In this document: positions 35,698-45,094 of the stretch, one piece after another
How the letters are laid out: each line of letters opens with the position of its first letter
How positions within the stretch are numbered: position 1 is the first letter of the stretch
Source: [Clostridium] innocuum
Lineage (GTDB): Bacteria; Bacillota_I; Bacilli_A; Erysipelotrichales; Erysipelotrichaceae
Length of the DNA stretch: 64,000 nt
NCBI GenBank assembly: GCA_012317185.1
Contig: CP048838.1
Span: 558,001-622,000 of the forward strand
Reading direction: 5' to 3'
Notes under the pieces: model-generated
The model's database searches: none
Seen by the model: only the letters and a program-made list of their open reading frames with translations
What the model was told of the DNA's origin: nothing
Made by a program: the position numbers and the translations under genes

Positions 35698-38115
35698 ATA
35701 TGGCAGGAATATCTCCATAATCATCGCCATTTCGGAAGAAGGGATCGTCACGTTGAAAATTTCAGAGATAATTTCAAAATTTTTCTCCATGATATAATAC
35801 ATCTGATCATACTGATTGATGATGCCTCTGGCCTTTGGATAGGACAGGGGCTCTTTTCGTATGCATCGCTCAATCATAAATCCACTGTGGAATATGAACT
35901 TAATCAACAAATCATCCGTATAGGAAATATTCAAATCATGTAGAATATTGATCAATACATTAAACAGAGACTGACAGACCTTATGCGGATTCAGAAATAC
36001 CAGTGACTCAGACAGTACCTTGTTTGTGATATCATTCAGCAGCTCCTGTGCATGTGTTTCCGTTTCGCTTACACTTGCTGCATCCCTTGTGTTTTCCTGT
36101 CGGAAATATTGGATGGAACTTAAGGTGGAACCGAGTGATTCCATCTTTTCCACAATCGCCATCAGTGTTTTTACCGATATATCACTTACAATGGTAAACG
36201 CAGCATCACTCAGTTTTTTCAGCATGGCTTCACTTGCTGTGACTGTACTGCTGTCTGTGGCAATCACAACACCCTTCCCGCGATTGATGGAATGCATCGT
36301 ATCGGAAATCAGCCTGCAATTCTTTTCATGGGAGGTCTGTGAATGCAGACGAAGGTAGTGAATTTCAGTTTTGAAGGACAGGCTGTTCAAATAATCGGCA
36401 TACTCCTTTGCTGTATCGTTATCCACACTGATAATCAGCAGCTGAATATAATTGCTGTCGATCCATTGTGAGGAAAGATACAGATAGGTGGCGATATAAT
36501 CCGTTTCCTCGGCAGGAAGCTGCAGCTCCTGATGCGTGTGAATGTGTGAAACAATGCTTTGCGCACAGTCATAATCCTCCTGCTTGGCGATACGGTACTC
36601 TGCCCGGCGAAAGCCAAGCTCCTGATTACCACTGCGTATGCGGCTGATGGAATTGGATACATGCAGAAGTAAACCGTACAACAGATTTTCATTCTTACAA
36701 ATCGGATTGTTTTGCAGAATCGGATACAAAAGATCATAAACCTGCTTCAGCATTACGGAGCGAATCGTATTCAGGTGGATACCGATTGCTGCATTGATAT
36801 CCTGTATACACAGATTGATCAGCTTATCATCAATGCTGTCCAGATAGCTGTCCTTTTTGCTGGTACTGTCATTGAGATCATACAGCAGCTCCAGCTCCTG
36901 ATTCTGTTTCAGCGCTGAGAAAAACAGATACTCACCGGCAAACAGATTCAGAATGTTATCCAGTTCACTCATGCGTTCATTCACGTCATAAATATCCGTT
37001 AATACCTGTGTGGAAATATCATCATAATCAACACTGACAAACAGAGCCTCCTGATCCAGATAGCTGCGAAAGGCGTGTGCACAGGCCTGCTTGATTTCCG
37101 CATGCAGATGAGGCAGGTTCCCGGAATAGTCCGACATAACAAAACAGCTCAGTGCGCCCTTTGATATCCGTATGGTTTTATTAATATGTGCAGCCTCCTG
37201 CTGGAAATACTGCATCGTCAGAACAAGCATTTCCTGAATGGATTTCTCCCGCAGACAGGGGATATGTATCTGCATAGGGAAGCAGCGGCGTATGTCCGGA
37301 TTCAGTATCATGTTTTCCGTGTTGGAGATACCCACTATCAGGGAGCGAATCGGATATTCCTTGGAAGGAAGATGCAGTGGCGTATAGGATTGGCTGATCA
37401 TACTGTTGTACAGGCTGGTCAGGGCGGAAAAGGAAAGACGATCCATGTGATTCAGAATGAGCATACCGTTTCTGCTTGCTTCCAGCAGCCCCTTTTTCAA
37501 ATGGCTGCCATCATAATAGCCATACAGCTTACTGAGTATTTCCTCCGGCTCCTGATCGGCATAATTCAGACAGTCAAAGACAACGATCCGTGATCCATGA
37601 GTAAAGATTTTCCTTTGCAGGCAGAATTCAAACATCGTTTTCGCAAAGTTAAGCTTTCCGACACATGGATCCCCGTATAACAGAATATTCAACCCCTGCG
37701 GCGGATACAGCAAAGCGGATTTCGCCCGTTGAATCGGCTCAAACATACTGCTGGTATTGCGGTTTGCGAGATACTGACGGAAAACATCCGCCTGTGTCTG
37801 TTCGTTTTTTAGCTCCTGCTCCTCCTTCAGGTAGCTTTGAATGCTCTTCCCCTTTGGAATGACACTGGGGATATGTACATCCGGATGCTCATTTTCCAAT
37901 GGTGTTTTGGCAAAAAACAGAGTCGGACGTCCCTGCGTCTTGATCAGTCTTCCCTCATGATGCAGCTGGTTTAAAAGTCTCGATACATTGGAGCGGTCCA
38001 TTTGCAGATCAAGACTGATATTCAAAGCATCCCTTCCCAGACTTCCGCGCTGCTGCAGCTGTTTTGCTGTATGACGGATGAGATGCTGATACACCTCTTC
38101 TTTTTTCTTGTCCAT
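35692..38115 (-). CDS. LevR-like PTS regulator lacking the sigma-54 loop (R1)
   Basis: An 807-residue protein. HTH (about 28-62) with LDLQMDRSNVSRLLNQLHHEG; AAA+ remnant with Walker A GDPCVGKL (148-155, Ser/Thr missing) and Walker B MLILNHMD (acidic pair lost). LYGYYDGSHLKKG stands where GAFTGA should be. PRD1, an EIIA-like domain without its HG active site (LLIISVDND) and a C-terminal PRD (IKFIFHSGFMIERCI) follow; the EIIB domain is absent. ATG 38115 follows AAAGGAGG. It probably controls the divergent PTS operon 2 from an ordinary promoter by acting on GTGTAA/TTACAC repeats. Confidence 0.85.
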   Translation of the reverse strand: MDKKKEEVYQHLIRHTAKQLQQRGSLGRDALNISLDLQMDRSNVSRLLNQLHHEGRLIKTQGRPTLFFAKTPLENEHPDVHIPSVIPKGKSIQSYLKEEQELKNEQTQADVFRQYLANRNTSSMFEPIQRAKSALLYPPQGLNILLYGDPCVGKLNFAKTMFEFCLQRKIFTHGSRIVVFDCLNYADQEPEEILSKLYGYYDGSHLKKGLLEASRNGMLILNHMDRLSFSALTSLYNSMISQSYTPLHLPSKEYPIRSLIVGISNTENMILNPDIRRCFPMQIHIPCLREKSIQEMLVLTMQYFQQEAAHINKTIRISKGALSCFVMSDYSGNLPHLHAEIKQACAHAFRSYLDQEALFVSVDYDDISTQVLTDIYDVNERMSELDNILNLFAGEYLFFSALKQNQELELLYDLNDSTSKKDSYLDSIDDKLINLCIQDINAAIGIHLNTIRSVMLKQVYDLLYPILQNNPICKNENLLYGLLLHVSNSISRIRSGNQELGFRRAEYRIAKQEDYDCAQSIVSHIHTHQELQLPAEETDYIATYLYLSSQWIDSNYIQLLIISVDNDTAKEYADYLNSLSFKTEIHYLRLHSQTSHEKNCRLISDTMHSINRGKGVVIATDSSTVTASEAMLKKLSDAAFTIVSDISVKTLMAIVEKMESLGSTLSSIQYFRQENTRDAASVSETETHAQELLNDITNKVLSESLVFLNPHKVCQSLFNVLINILHDLNISYTDDLLIKFIFHSGFMIERCIRKEPLSYPKARGIINQYDQMYYIMEKNFEIISEIFNVTIPSSEMAMIMEIFLPYM

Positions 38116-38163
38116 ATAGCCTAACCTCCTTTTTGACATTATAACAAAAATATCCGGTATTTG

Positions 38164-38189
38164 GTGTAAAATGGGCGAGTCGCTTACAC
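38164..38189. promoter_or_regulatory. Inverted repeat GTGTAA-N14-TTACAC near the R1 start
   Basis: Lies 49-75 bases upstream of the R1 start codon. The same half-sites recur at 38325-38350, so it may be an R1 autoregulatory site. Confidence 0.5.
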
Positions 38190-38324
38190 ACTGCTGTTCA
38201 GAATGTATTTTTAATTCACCATGATTGTGCAAAAACTTACGCACATATGTATGGATAGGAAGAAAAGCGGTTACTTTTTCTGTAAAAATAAAAAGAAACC
38301 GCTGATATATACATGAAATATCGC

Positions 38325-38350
38325 TTTACACAATTTGTTTACTGTGTAAA
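38325..38350. promoter_or_regulatory. Inverted repeat TTTACACA-N10-TGTGTAAA before PTS operon 2
   Basis: Perfect 8-base arms ending 13 bases before a likely -35 at 38364. The position suits an activator. It contains the GTGTAA half-site seen beside R1. Confidence 0.65.
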
Positions 38351-38363
38351 AAAAGCAACGATT

Positions 38364-38391
38364 TTGTGTGGCGAAAACAGCGTGATACAAT
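38364..38391 (+). promoter_or_regulatory. Probable promoter of PTS operon 2
   Basis: TACAAT at 38386-38391 with TG at 38383-38384 (extended -10) and a poor -35 (TTGTGT, 38364-38369, 16-base spacer). A weak -35 is what an activator-dependent promoter would show. No -24/-12 motif is present. Confidence 0.5.
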
Positions 38392-38453
38392 ACACTCGAA
38401 GTTGAGAACGACTGTCGAACAACCGGCAGCTGGTGAAATGAGGAGGTAGAAAT

Positions 38454-38873
38454 ATGGTTGCAGTGTTATTGGTGACACATGGCGATCTGGCACAGGCGCT
38501 GTTGTCAAGTGCGGCACTGATTATGGGAGAAGCAGCGCTGATTGAAAGTCATGGTTTATATCACGGAGACAGTGTTGATAATCTGAAGGACACGATTAAG
38601 GAGGCGATAATCAGATTGTCTGAGTGCTCACAGGGAGACGGTGTTCTGATTCTGACGGATTTATTCGGAGGTAGTCCGTCCAATGCGGCAGCAAGGGCGA
38701 TGCACGAGCTGCAGGATAGCGTTCACTGTGAGTGTATCACCGGGGTGAATCTTCCGATTCTTCTGGAGGTGGCTACGAGCAAAACCTTTATGAAGCTGGA
38801 GGAGCTGAAGCAGCACGCATTAGAAGTTGGTGGGAACAGTATTCTGGATCTGAGAAATCAGTTTCAGTTATAA
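38454..38873 (+). CDS. PTS mannose-family EIIA
   Basis: A 139-residue EIIA with active His in LLVTHGDLAQALLSS and the second family block DGVLILTDLFGGSPSNAA. It passes phosphate from HPr to EIIB (41448). It is the only stand-alone mannose-type EIIA gene in the window, so it could also serve PTS operon 1. Strong ribosome site GAGGAGG. Confidence 0.93.
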   Translation: MVAVLLVTHGDLAQALLSSAALIMGEAALIESHGLYHGDSVDNLKDTIKEAIIRLSECSQGDGVLILTDLFGGSPSNAAARAMHELQDSVHCECITGVNLPILLEVATSKTFMKLEELKQHALEVGGNSILDLRNQFQL

Positions 38874-38898
38874 GCAGATTGCTGAAAGGAGATAAGTT

Positions 38899-39666
38899 AT
38901 GCAGATTTCAATTATTCAGGCCATTCTGATTGGTACGCTTTACTATTTAACAAACAACGGGGTTCCCTGGCTGACCGGGCTGGGCAGTGTTTCCATCCGC
39001 CAGCCGATCTGTGCGGGAACGATTGTCGGATTGATTCTCGGGAAGCCGGTGGAAGGCTGTATCATGGGTGCTACGATCAATACCTTGTATCTGGGCTTTG
39101 TAAATGCGGGAGGTACGTTGCCAACCGATCCCGGAATCGGCGGAGTCGTAGGAACAGCACTTGCGCTGAGTGCCAATGCCACACCGCAGGTCGCTATGTC
39201 GATTGCAGTTCCACTTGGCGTTATGGGGACGATGGTATGGACGCTCCGTCAAACGGTAAACATTTATTTTGTACACCAGATGGACAAATATGCAGTCACC
39301 GGTGATATTAAAAAGATGGCATTCTGGCAGCTCGTACCGACGCAGCTGTTCGGATATGCCGTGACCATGATTCCATGTGCGCTGCTGGTTTACTTCGGTG
39401 CCCCGGCTACACAGGGACTACTGGATATGCTGGCAGGAAAGCCGCTTCATATTCTGAGTGTGATCGGCGGGATTCTTCCTGCCATTGGTATTGCAATGAT
39501 TATCCGTATGCTGAATACAAGAAACGGAATCCTGATTTTCTTTACACTTGGATTCTTTCTGGAAACATACTCCGGGCTGAGTATGCTGGTGGTATCAATT
39601 TTTGCGGCAATCGCTGCTTACTTCTATGGTGAATTGAAATTCGGAAAGGCAGGGAATGAGGAATGA
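38899..39666 (+). CDS. PTS mannose-family EIIC
   Basis: A 255-residue EIIC. Signature region CIMGATINTLYLGFVNAGG, then LPTDPGIGGVVGTALAL, and about seven helices. Forms the translocation channel with EIID, whose gene overlaps it by 4 bases. Substrate unknown; downstream enzymes suggest a sugar acid or polyol. Confidence 0.93.
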   Translation: MQISIIQAILIGTLYYLTNNGVPWLTGLGSVSIRQPICAGTIVGLILGKPVEGCIMGATINTLYLGFVNAGGTLPTDPGIGGVVGTALALSANATPQVAMSIAVPLGVMGTMVWTLRQTVNIYFVHQMDKYAVTGDIKKMAFWQLVPTQLFGYAVTMIPCALLVYFGAPATQGLLDMLAGKPLHILSVIGGILPAIGIAMIIRMLNTRNGILIFFTLGFFLETYSGLSMLVVSIFAAIAAYFYGELKFGKAGNEE

Positions 39667-40490
39667 GTGAACAGGTGACGGAAAGAAAGCTGACAATAAA
39701 GGATCTGAATACATCCTATTTCATGTTTGAGGTGTTTGCACAGGCCTGCTGCAGCTATGAACGATTGCAGGCACCCGGATTTTTCTCCGGTATGAAGAAT
39801 GTTATCGCGAAATTATACACAGACCCTGAGGAACGTGCAGAAGCATGTCAGCGTCATATGGAATTTTATAACTCGGAATTTGCGCTGGTAGGGCCGGTAA
39901 TTCTTGGTCTTACGATTGCCATGGAGGAAGAAAAGGCCTGTGGTGCGGAAATCGACGGACTTGCGATTAGTGCGGTCAAGACTTCTCTGATGGGACCGCT
40001 TGCGGGAATTGGAGATACCCTGCGGCAGGGAACACTGATTCCGATCATCGGCTCCATCGCAATCTCCATCGGGCAGGAAGGAAATCTTCTGGGACCGATC
40101 TTCTATTTCTTTGTGACGCTGGCACTGAACTTCGGTATCAGCTATACGCTGTACCGCAAGGCATATGACAAGGGGCGCGATTTCGTCGGTGAATTCTTCA
40201 GCGGCGGGAAGATGGAGAAAATCATGACAATGGTAACCGCTATGGGCTCCATCACCATCGGTGCACTTGCCGCCACGACTGTAAAGCTGACTTCAACTGC
40301 CGAGATTGCTCTGGGTGACAACAAGCTGGCGGTACAGACCGATATTCTGAATAAGGTTGTAAACAATCTGCTTCCCTTTGGCATGGTCATGCTGACGTTT
40401 TATCTGATGAATAAAAAAGTTAGTGTAAACAAGGTTCTGCTCATTCTGTTTGCCATCGGAATCATCGGTGGACTGCTGGGAATCGTTTAG
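39663..40490 (+). CDS. PTS mannose-family EIID
   Basis: A 275-residue EIID, with FMFEVFAQACCSYERLQAPG near the start, SLMGPLAGIGDTLRQGTLIPI in the middle and membrane helices at the C-terminus. Partner of the EIIC it overlaps. The hydroxyacid dehydrogenase gene starts 14 bases later. Confidence 0.93.
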   Translation: MSEQVTERKLTIKDLNTSYFMFEVFAQACCSYERLQAPGFFSGMKNVIAKLYTDPEERAEACQRHMEFYNSEFALVGPVILGLTIAMEEEKACGAEIDGLAISAVKTSLMGPLAGIGDTLRQGTLIPIIGSIAISIGQEGNLLGPIFYFFVTLALNFGISYTLYRKAYDKGRDFVGEFFSGGKMEKIMTMVTAMGSITIGALAATTVKLTSTAEIALGDNKLAVQTDILNKVVNNLLPFGMVMLTFYLMNKKVSVNKVLLILFAIGIIGGLLGIV

Positions 40491-40503
40491 GCAGGTGCAG
40501 TAT

Positions 40504-41432
40504 ATGAAGGTTCTGATTACATCCAACAGCTTTGGAAAATTTGATGAGGCACCGCGGGAGCGGATGCTGGATCTAGGCTGGGAGCTGCTTGATAACCGCT
40601 ATCATCATATTATGAGCGAGGAAGAAATGATGAACGAGGTTCCCGGCGTGGATGCGATTATACTTGGCTCTGATATTGTCAGTAAACGGGTGCTGGATAA
40701 GGCTGACAAACTGAAAATTATATCCAGATACGGTGTGGGAATTGACAACATTGATACCGTGGAGGTTGAAAAAAGAGGCATTGCTGTCACGGTGACGAAA
40801 AACTGTAATACGGAGGCGGTGGCAGATTATACGATTGCCCTCATGCTGGCGACCCTGCGCCATGTATGCAATGTGCATTCCTCCTTGCAAAAGGGGATAT
40901 GGAAAAAGGAAACCGGTATGGATTTATGCCATAAGACAGTCGGAGTATTCGGTCTGGGCGCAATCGGCCGTCAGGTTGTAAAACGTCTCAAGGGATTTGA
41001 ATGTAAGATATTAGGAATGATATATTCGCAGATGAAGAATACTGCGAAAAAGAGGGAATCTGTCTGCTTTCCCCACAGGAGATTTTCAAACAGGCAGACA
41101 TCATTACACTGCATGTTCCCGGCAACGCGGATGGAACACATTTCATCACTCAGCAGGAGCTGGAGCTGATGAAGCCCGAGGCTGTCCTCATCAATACCGC
41201 GAGAGCTTCTCTCATCGATGAAACGGCCATGGTTCAGGCATTGCGGCAAAAACGTATCTATGGGTACGGAACGGATGTCTTTGATGGGGAACCACATATG
41301 GATCCGGAATTTATCGGTTTGAACAATGTGGTATGCAGCCCGCATACAGCCGCCGTCAGTGTGGAGGCAGTCAATACCATGTCACATGCCGCCGTGGAGC
41401 ATCTGATGGAGTATTTTGGAGTAACAAAATGA
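40504..41432 (+). pseudogene. D-2-hydroxyacid dehydrogenase with one frameshift
   Basis: The N-terminal frame (MKVLITSNSFGKFDE...) runs through the NAD-binding FGLGAIGRQVVKRLKGFECK and then goes wrong at TTAGGAATGATATATTC (about 41016). Reading one base over restores DIFADEEYCEKEGICLLSPQ and continues to the catalytic ARASLIDE and CSPHTAAVS parts, ending at 41432. One missing base explains it. The intact paralogue at 56125 starts the same way (MKVLVTSKSFGKL). Either a true null in an otherwise complete operon or a sequence error. Confidence 0.85.
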
Positions 41433-41447
41433 TAGGAGAAACCTTAT

Positions 41448-41921
41448 ATGAAACATATCGTTTGGACAAGAATTGATGACCGTCTGATTCACGGTCAGGT
41501 CATGACACAATGGATTCAGTATACCGAGGCGAATGAGGTACTGATCATCGATGATGGCGTCGCAAAGGATTCCTTTCTGCAGATGGTTATGAAATCCAGT
41601 GTTCCCGGTAAAATCAGTTTAAAGGTGTTAAGTGTCAAGGATGCAATCGGATACTTGAATGAAGATGGAAAGCATGAGAAAATTATCATTCTTGTAAAGA
41701 CACCGGTGGTGTTGGATGAGCTGACCGATGCCGGTGTCCGTCTGAAGAGCATCAATGTCGGAGGAATCGGCGCGAAGGCCGGAAGAAAGCCGATGTTCAA
41801 AAACATATCTGTCAGTGAAGAGGAAAAGGAAGCCTTCCGCAATCTGTTAAACAAGGGAATCAACGTGTTCCTGCGTGTCATTGTTACAGAACCGGAAGAG
41901 GATATCGCAAAATATTTATAG
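41448..41921 (+). CDS. PTS mannose-family EIIB
   Basis: A 157-residue EIIB with active His15 in TRIDDRLIHGQVMTQWIQ and the SINVGGIGAKAGRKPMFKN block. It takes phosphate from the EIIA at 38454 and gives it to the incoming sugar. It is placed after the dehydrogenase rather than beside EIIC-EIID. Confidence 0.93.
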   Translation: MKHIVWTRIDDRLIHGQVMTQWIQYTEANEVLIIDDGVAKDSFLQMVMKSSVPGKISLKVLSVKDAIGYLNEDGKHEKIIILVKTPVVLDELTDAGVRLKSINVGGIGAKAGRKPMFKNISVSEEEKEAFRNLLNKGINVFLRVIVTEPEEDIAKYL

Positions 41922-41982
41922 AAAGGAAACGGTATACCGATGCGTATCAGAAGCAGTCAGGTCGTATACCGGAGGTAACAGG

Positions 41983-42630
41983 ATGAATGAAATTGTAGAA
42001 TTTATCGCAAAGCACAAGGTGGTCGTTATCTGCCGCGGCTTGTATGATAATGAGCTGATCAAAACAATCAGAGCGCTGTATGATGGCGGTATACGTGTAG
42101 TGGAGGTTACCTTTGATCAGGCAGACCCCGATGCGGTAGAGAAGACATGCGGTGCAATCAGGACAATCAAAGAGCATTTTCCACAGATGAAGGTGGGAAG
42201 CGGCACAGTAACCTGTGTAAAGCATGTGCTTGCCACAAAGGAGGCAGGGGGAGAATTCTGCCTGTCACCGGATGTGAATACGGAGGTGATTCGTGCAACG
42301 AAAGAAGCCGGTCTGATTTCTATACCCGGAGCAATGACCTCAACAGAAATTTTGCAGGCACACAATGCCGGAGCGGATATCGTGAAAATATTCCCTGCAG
42401 GATGGCTGGGACTGTCCTATCTGAAGGATATCAAAGGGCCGATCAATCATGTGAAATTCCTTGCGGCAGCCGGTGTAAATGAGGAGAACTTCAAGGAGTA
42501 TCTGAACGCCGGATACTGTGCAGCAGGCATCAGCGGCCGCTTTATCGATCGAAAGGTTATCGCTGAAGGAAATTTCGAGGAGCTGACACGTCGGGCAAGG
42601 ATATTTACCGATATCGCAAAAGCGTGTTAA
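41983..42630 (+). CDS. eda: KDPG/KHG-type aldolase
   Basis: A 215-residue class I aldolase. Schiff-base Lys in ADIVKIFPAGWLG, catalytic Glu in RVVEVTFDQ, and the GSGTVTCVKH and ISIPGAMTSTEI segments. Family members cleave 2-keto-3-deoxy sugar-acid phosphates to pyruvate and an aldehyde. Start at 41983 follows GGAGGTAACA. No dehydratase gene is nearby to make the usual KDPG. Intact and full length; a strong terminator follows. Confidence 0.9.
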   Translation: MNEIVEFIAKHKVVVICRGLYDNELIKTIRALYDGGIRVVEVTFDQADPDAVEKTCGAIRTIKEHFPQMKVGSGTVTCVKHVLATKEAGGEFCLSPDVNTEVIRATKEAGLISIPGAMTSTEILQAHNAGADIVKIFPAGWLGLSYLKDIKGPINHVKFLAAAGVNEENFKEYLNAGYCAAGISGRFIDRKVIAEGNFEELTRRARIFTDIAKAC

Positions 42631-42633
42631 TTC

Positions 42634-42673
42634 AACCCCCGCCGCACAACTGCTATAGGCGGGGGTTCTTTTA
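42634..42673 (+). terminator. Terminator after the KDPG-type aldolase
   Basis: AACCCCCGCC / GGCGGGGGTT stem with a loop of about 14 bases, then CTTTTA. A very stable hairpin that splits the PTS part of locus 2 from the mannitol-dehydrogenase-type genes. Confidence 0.88.
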
Positions 42674-42767
42674 GAATCATACCAACAATCTACGACTGTT
42701 CTCTATGCAGGAAGTGAGGGAATCAGCGTATGCAGGAAAGCAGAAAATTATACGAGGAGGATAACAG

Positions 42768-43946
42768 ATGAAGGCTATTGTATTTGGTGCGGGGAAAATC
42801 GCCCGTGGATTTATCGGGCAGCTGCTGTATCTCAGTAAGACGGATATCACGTTTGTGGATATCGATCAACAGCTGGTGGATCGTTTGAATAAGGATCAGA
42901 AATACCATGTGTATATTCTGGGAGATTCTTCATTGGATAGTGATGTTACAGGCTTTCAGGCGGTACAGCTGGAGGATGAAAAACGCATTGGTGCTGCCCT
43001 TGTGGAAGCGGATATCGCCTTTGTTTCCGTAGGTGGTGCAAACCTGAAGTCACTGGGTGAGAAAATTGGAAGAATATATAAGGAAAACGGCATACCGAAA
43101 AAGCCGTTTAACTTCGTGACGTGCGAGAACTGGAGACATGCGGGAGCGTTTCTGTATGAAGGGATTACGGCAGAGATGGAGGAACAGGAGAAAACGATGT
43201 TTGATCAGTTTGTCGGTGTGAACGAGGCAGTTATCATGCGCTCTGCGACCCAGCCCAGTGATGAACTTGCAATGCAGGATGCAACAGGTGTATGGGTACA
43301 GAATTACTGGTATCTTCCCATCAGTGCCGAGCATTTCAAGGGGGAGCTTCCACCGATTCAGGATGCGGAGCTGATGCAGAACTTCGGCGATTTTTTAACC
43401 CAGAAAATGTATACCAATAATACAAGCAACGCTGTCATCGCCTATCATGGCTATCTGGCAGGCTATGAGCTGCTGGCAGAGGCCGCAAACAGCCCGGAGG
43501 TTTCCGCCTTGCTGGATGAGGTATATGAGGAAATCAACCAAACACTGGTGGCGGAGCTGCATGTCGATCCGCAGCAGCAGAAGGCCTTTGCGGAAAAGGC
43601 AAGAGCAAAATATACAGACTGGACGATTGTCGACCGTGTCATACGGCATGGAAAGGATCCGCTTCGCAAGCTGGGAGCACAGGATCGGCTGATTGCACCG
43701 GCAAGAATGGCATTGAACCATGGGGTTTATCCCCGGGTGATAATTGAAACCATCGCAAAGGCACTGTTCTTTGATGAGGAAAGTGATGCGTCCGCAAGGA
43801 AGCTGAAAGCAATGCGAAGAGAGCACGGGATACCCTATGTATTACAGACCGTATGTGAACTGAACGAGCAGGAGCCACTGTACCGGGAGGTGCTGAAGGC
43901 TGTGGATAGGATATGTAAGGAAGGGCTGGTCAAGGGACGTGAGTAA
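42768..43946 (+). CDS. Mannitol-1-phosphate 5-dehydrogenase family protein
   Basis: A 392-residue MtlD-like polyol-phosphate dehydrogenase. NAD site VFGAGKIARGFIGQLLY; the N-terminal Rossmann domain is followed by the helical C-terminal domain with NTSNAVIAYHGYLAGY. Likely oxidises a polyol or sugar-acid phosphate at C5 or C2; the true substrate may differ from mannitol, given KDPG aldolase next door. No mtlA-type mannitol PTS is in the window. Overlaps the next gene by 8 bases. Confidence 0.85.
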   Translation: MKAIVFGAGKIARGFIGQLLYLSKTDITFVDIDQQLVDRLNKDQKYHVYILGDSSLDSDVTGFQAVQLEDEKRIGAALVEADIAFVSVGGANLKSLGEKIGRIYKENGIPKKPFNFVTCENWRHAGAFLYEGITAEMEEQEKTMFDQFVGVNEAVIMRSATQPSDELAMQDATGVWVQNYWYLPISAEHFKGELPPIQDAELMQNFGDFLTQKMYTNNTSNAVIAYHGYLAGYELLAEAANSPEVSALLDEVYEEINQTLVAELHVDPQQQKAFAEKARAKYTDWTIVDRVIRHGKDPLRKLGAQDRLIAPARMALNHGVYPRVIIETIAKALFFDEESDASARKLKAMRREHGIPYVLQTVCELNEQEPLYREVLKAVDRICKEGLVKGRE

Positions 43947-44985
43947 AAATGTAATCATCGGTGCCGGATTAAGCGGGCGGGGCTATTTAAACCGTCTGCT
44001 GTATCTGTCAAAGGAAGAAACCGTTTTTTTGGATTGTGATGAGAGCCTGATCCGGCAGCTGCGCAAGGAGCCTTCGTATACGATTCGCTTTGGAAGTGAG
44101 CGGGAGCCTCTGAAGGTGGATAATTACACTGCCTATACGATAACGGATGAGCGTGCGATAACAAACATCGCACAGGCAGAACGTATCTTCATCAGTGTCG
44201 GTGCCGATCACGTTGCGGAATTGCTGCCCTTTTTGCAGGCAGCATTGCAGGAGCGAGATAGGCGTTCTTTGGATATCCTTGTTGCAGAAAATGGAATACA
44301 GCCATCCTCACCCCTTGCTGTATTGCGCAGTGATTCCCGAATACACTTGAGTGAAGCTGTCATATTCTGTACAACGCTTGGACAGTGTGATTCACTGGAT
44401 ATCTTAAGTGAAAATCTGGACCATCTTCCCTACGACAGCGTAGCATTGGGACATGAGCTTCCCTTATACGGCTTTGTACAGGAAACACATTTTTCCGATT
44501 TGCTGGAGCGCAAAATCTATACGTATAACTGTATCAGTGCATGTATAGCCTATCTGGGGTATGAAAAGGGGTATACGGATTATGCCGAAGCCGCGAATGA
44601 TATTGAAATAACTGAGAAAATCAAACGGATAGCGGAAGTAATCAATCGCTGTATCACTACTGTGTATAATGTTTCCATGCAGGAGCAGACCGCGTTTTCT
44701 GAAATGGCGATTCGAAAGTTTCAAAATCGAAATATCAAAGATACCGTAGCGCGCAATGTTCGGGATGTTGAAAGAAAGCTGAAGCCTGAGGAAAGAATCC
44801 GCAAGCCGTTGTCTTTGATGCAGGAGCAGGGGGAATACAGCAGAGAGCTGCTGGAGGTTCTGGCAGCGGCACTTCGATATGGCATGAAAACAAAAGAGCT
44901 TTCGCAGGATTGGGAGAAGCTGGTGGATTTCTACACACAGGGGATGTGCGAGGAGTGGAAGCAGGTTTTGCATCGCTGTAAATGA
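43939..44985 (+). CDS. Divergent mannitol dehydrogenase family protein
   Basis: A 348-residue relative of the gene before it, starting at GTG and overlapping it. NAD site VIIGAGLSGRGYLNRLLYL has the same layout as the neighbour. The middle and C-terminal parts share the YNCISACIAYLGYEKGY block but are about 45 residues shorter. The pair probably arose by duplication and may form a heterodimer or act on successive substrates. Substrate unknown. Confidence 0.8.
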   Translation: MSKNVIIGAGLSGRGYLNRLLYLSKEETVFLDCDESLIRQLRKEPSYTIRFGSEREPLKVDNYTAYTITDERAITNIAQAERIFISVGADHVAELLPFLQAALQERDRRSLDILVAENGIQPSSPLAVLRSDSRIHLSEAVIFCTTLGQCDSLDILSENLDHLPYDSVALGHELPLYGFVQETHFSDLLERKIYTYNCISACIAYLGYEKGYTDYAEAANDIEITEKIKRIAEVINRCITTVYNVSMQEQTAFSEMAIRKFQNRNIKDTVARNVRDVERKLKPEERIRKPLSLMQEQGEYSRELLEVLAAALRYGMKTKELSQDWEKLVDFYTQGMCEEWKQVLHRCK

Positions 44986-45094
44986 TCGGGCTGTAAGGCA
45001 TCTGCTATACGTATGAAGGCTGCTGGTTCGCTAAAGCGCAAGGTGTAAAAGGGAATCGTGTATTCCTGCTTCTTGCCCGCATTAAAAGACAAGC

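Noticed and set aside
38116..38453. Sigma-54 promoter for PTS operon 2
   Set aside because: GTGTGGCGAAAACAGCGTG only partly resembles -24/-12; the GC of the -12 is absent. An extended -10 promoter fits better.
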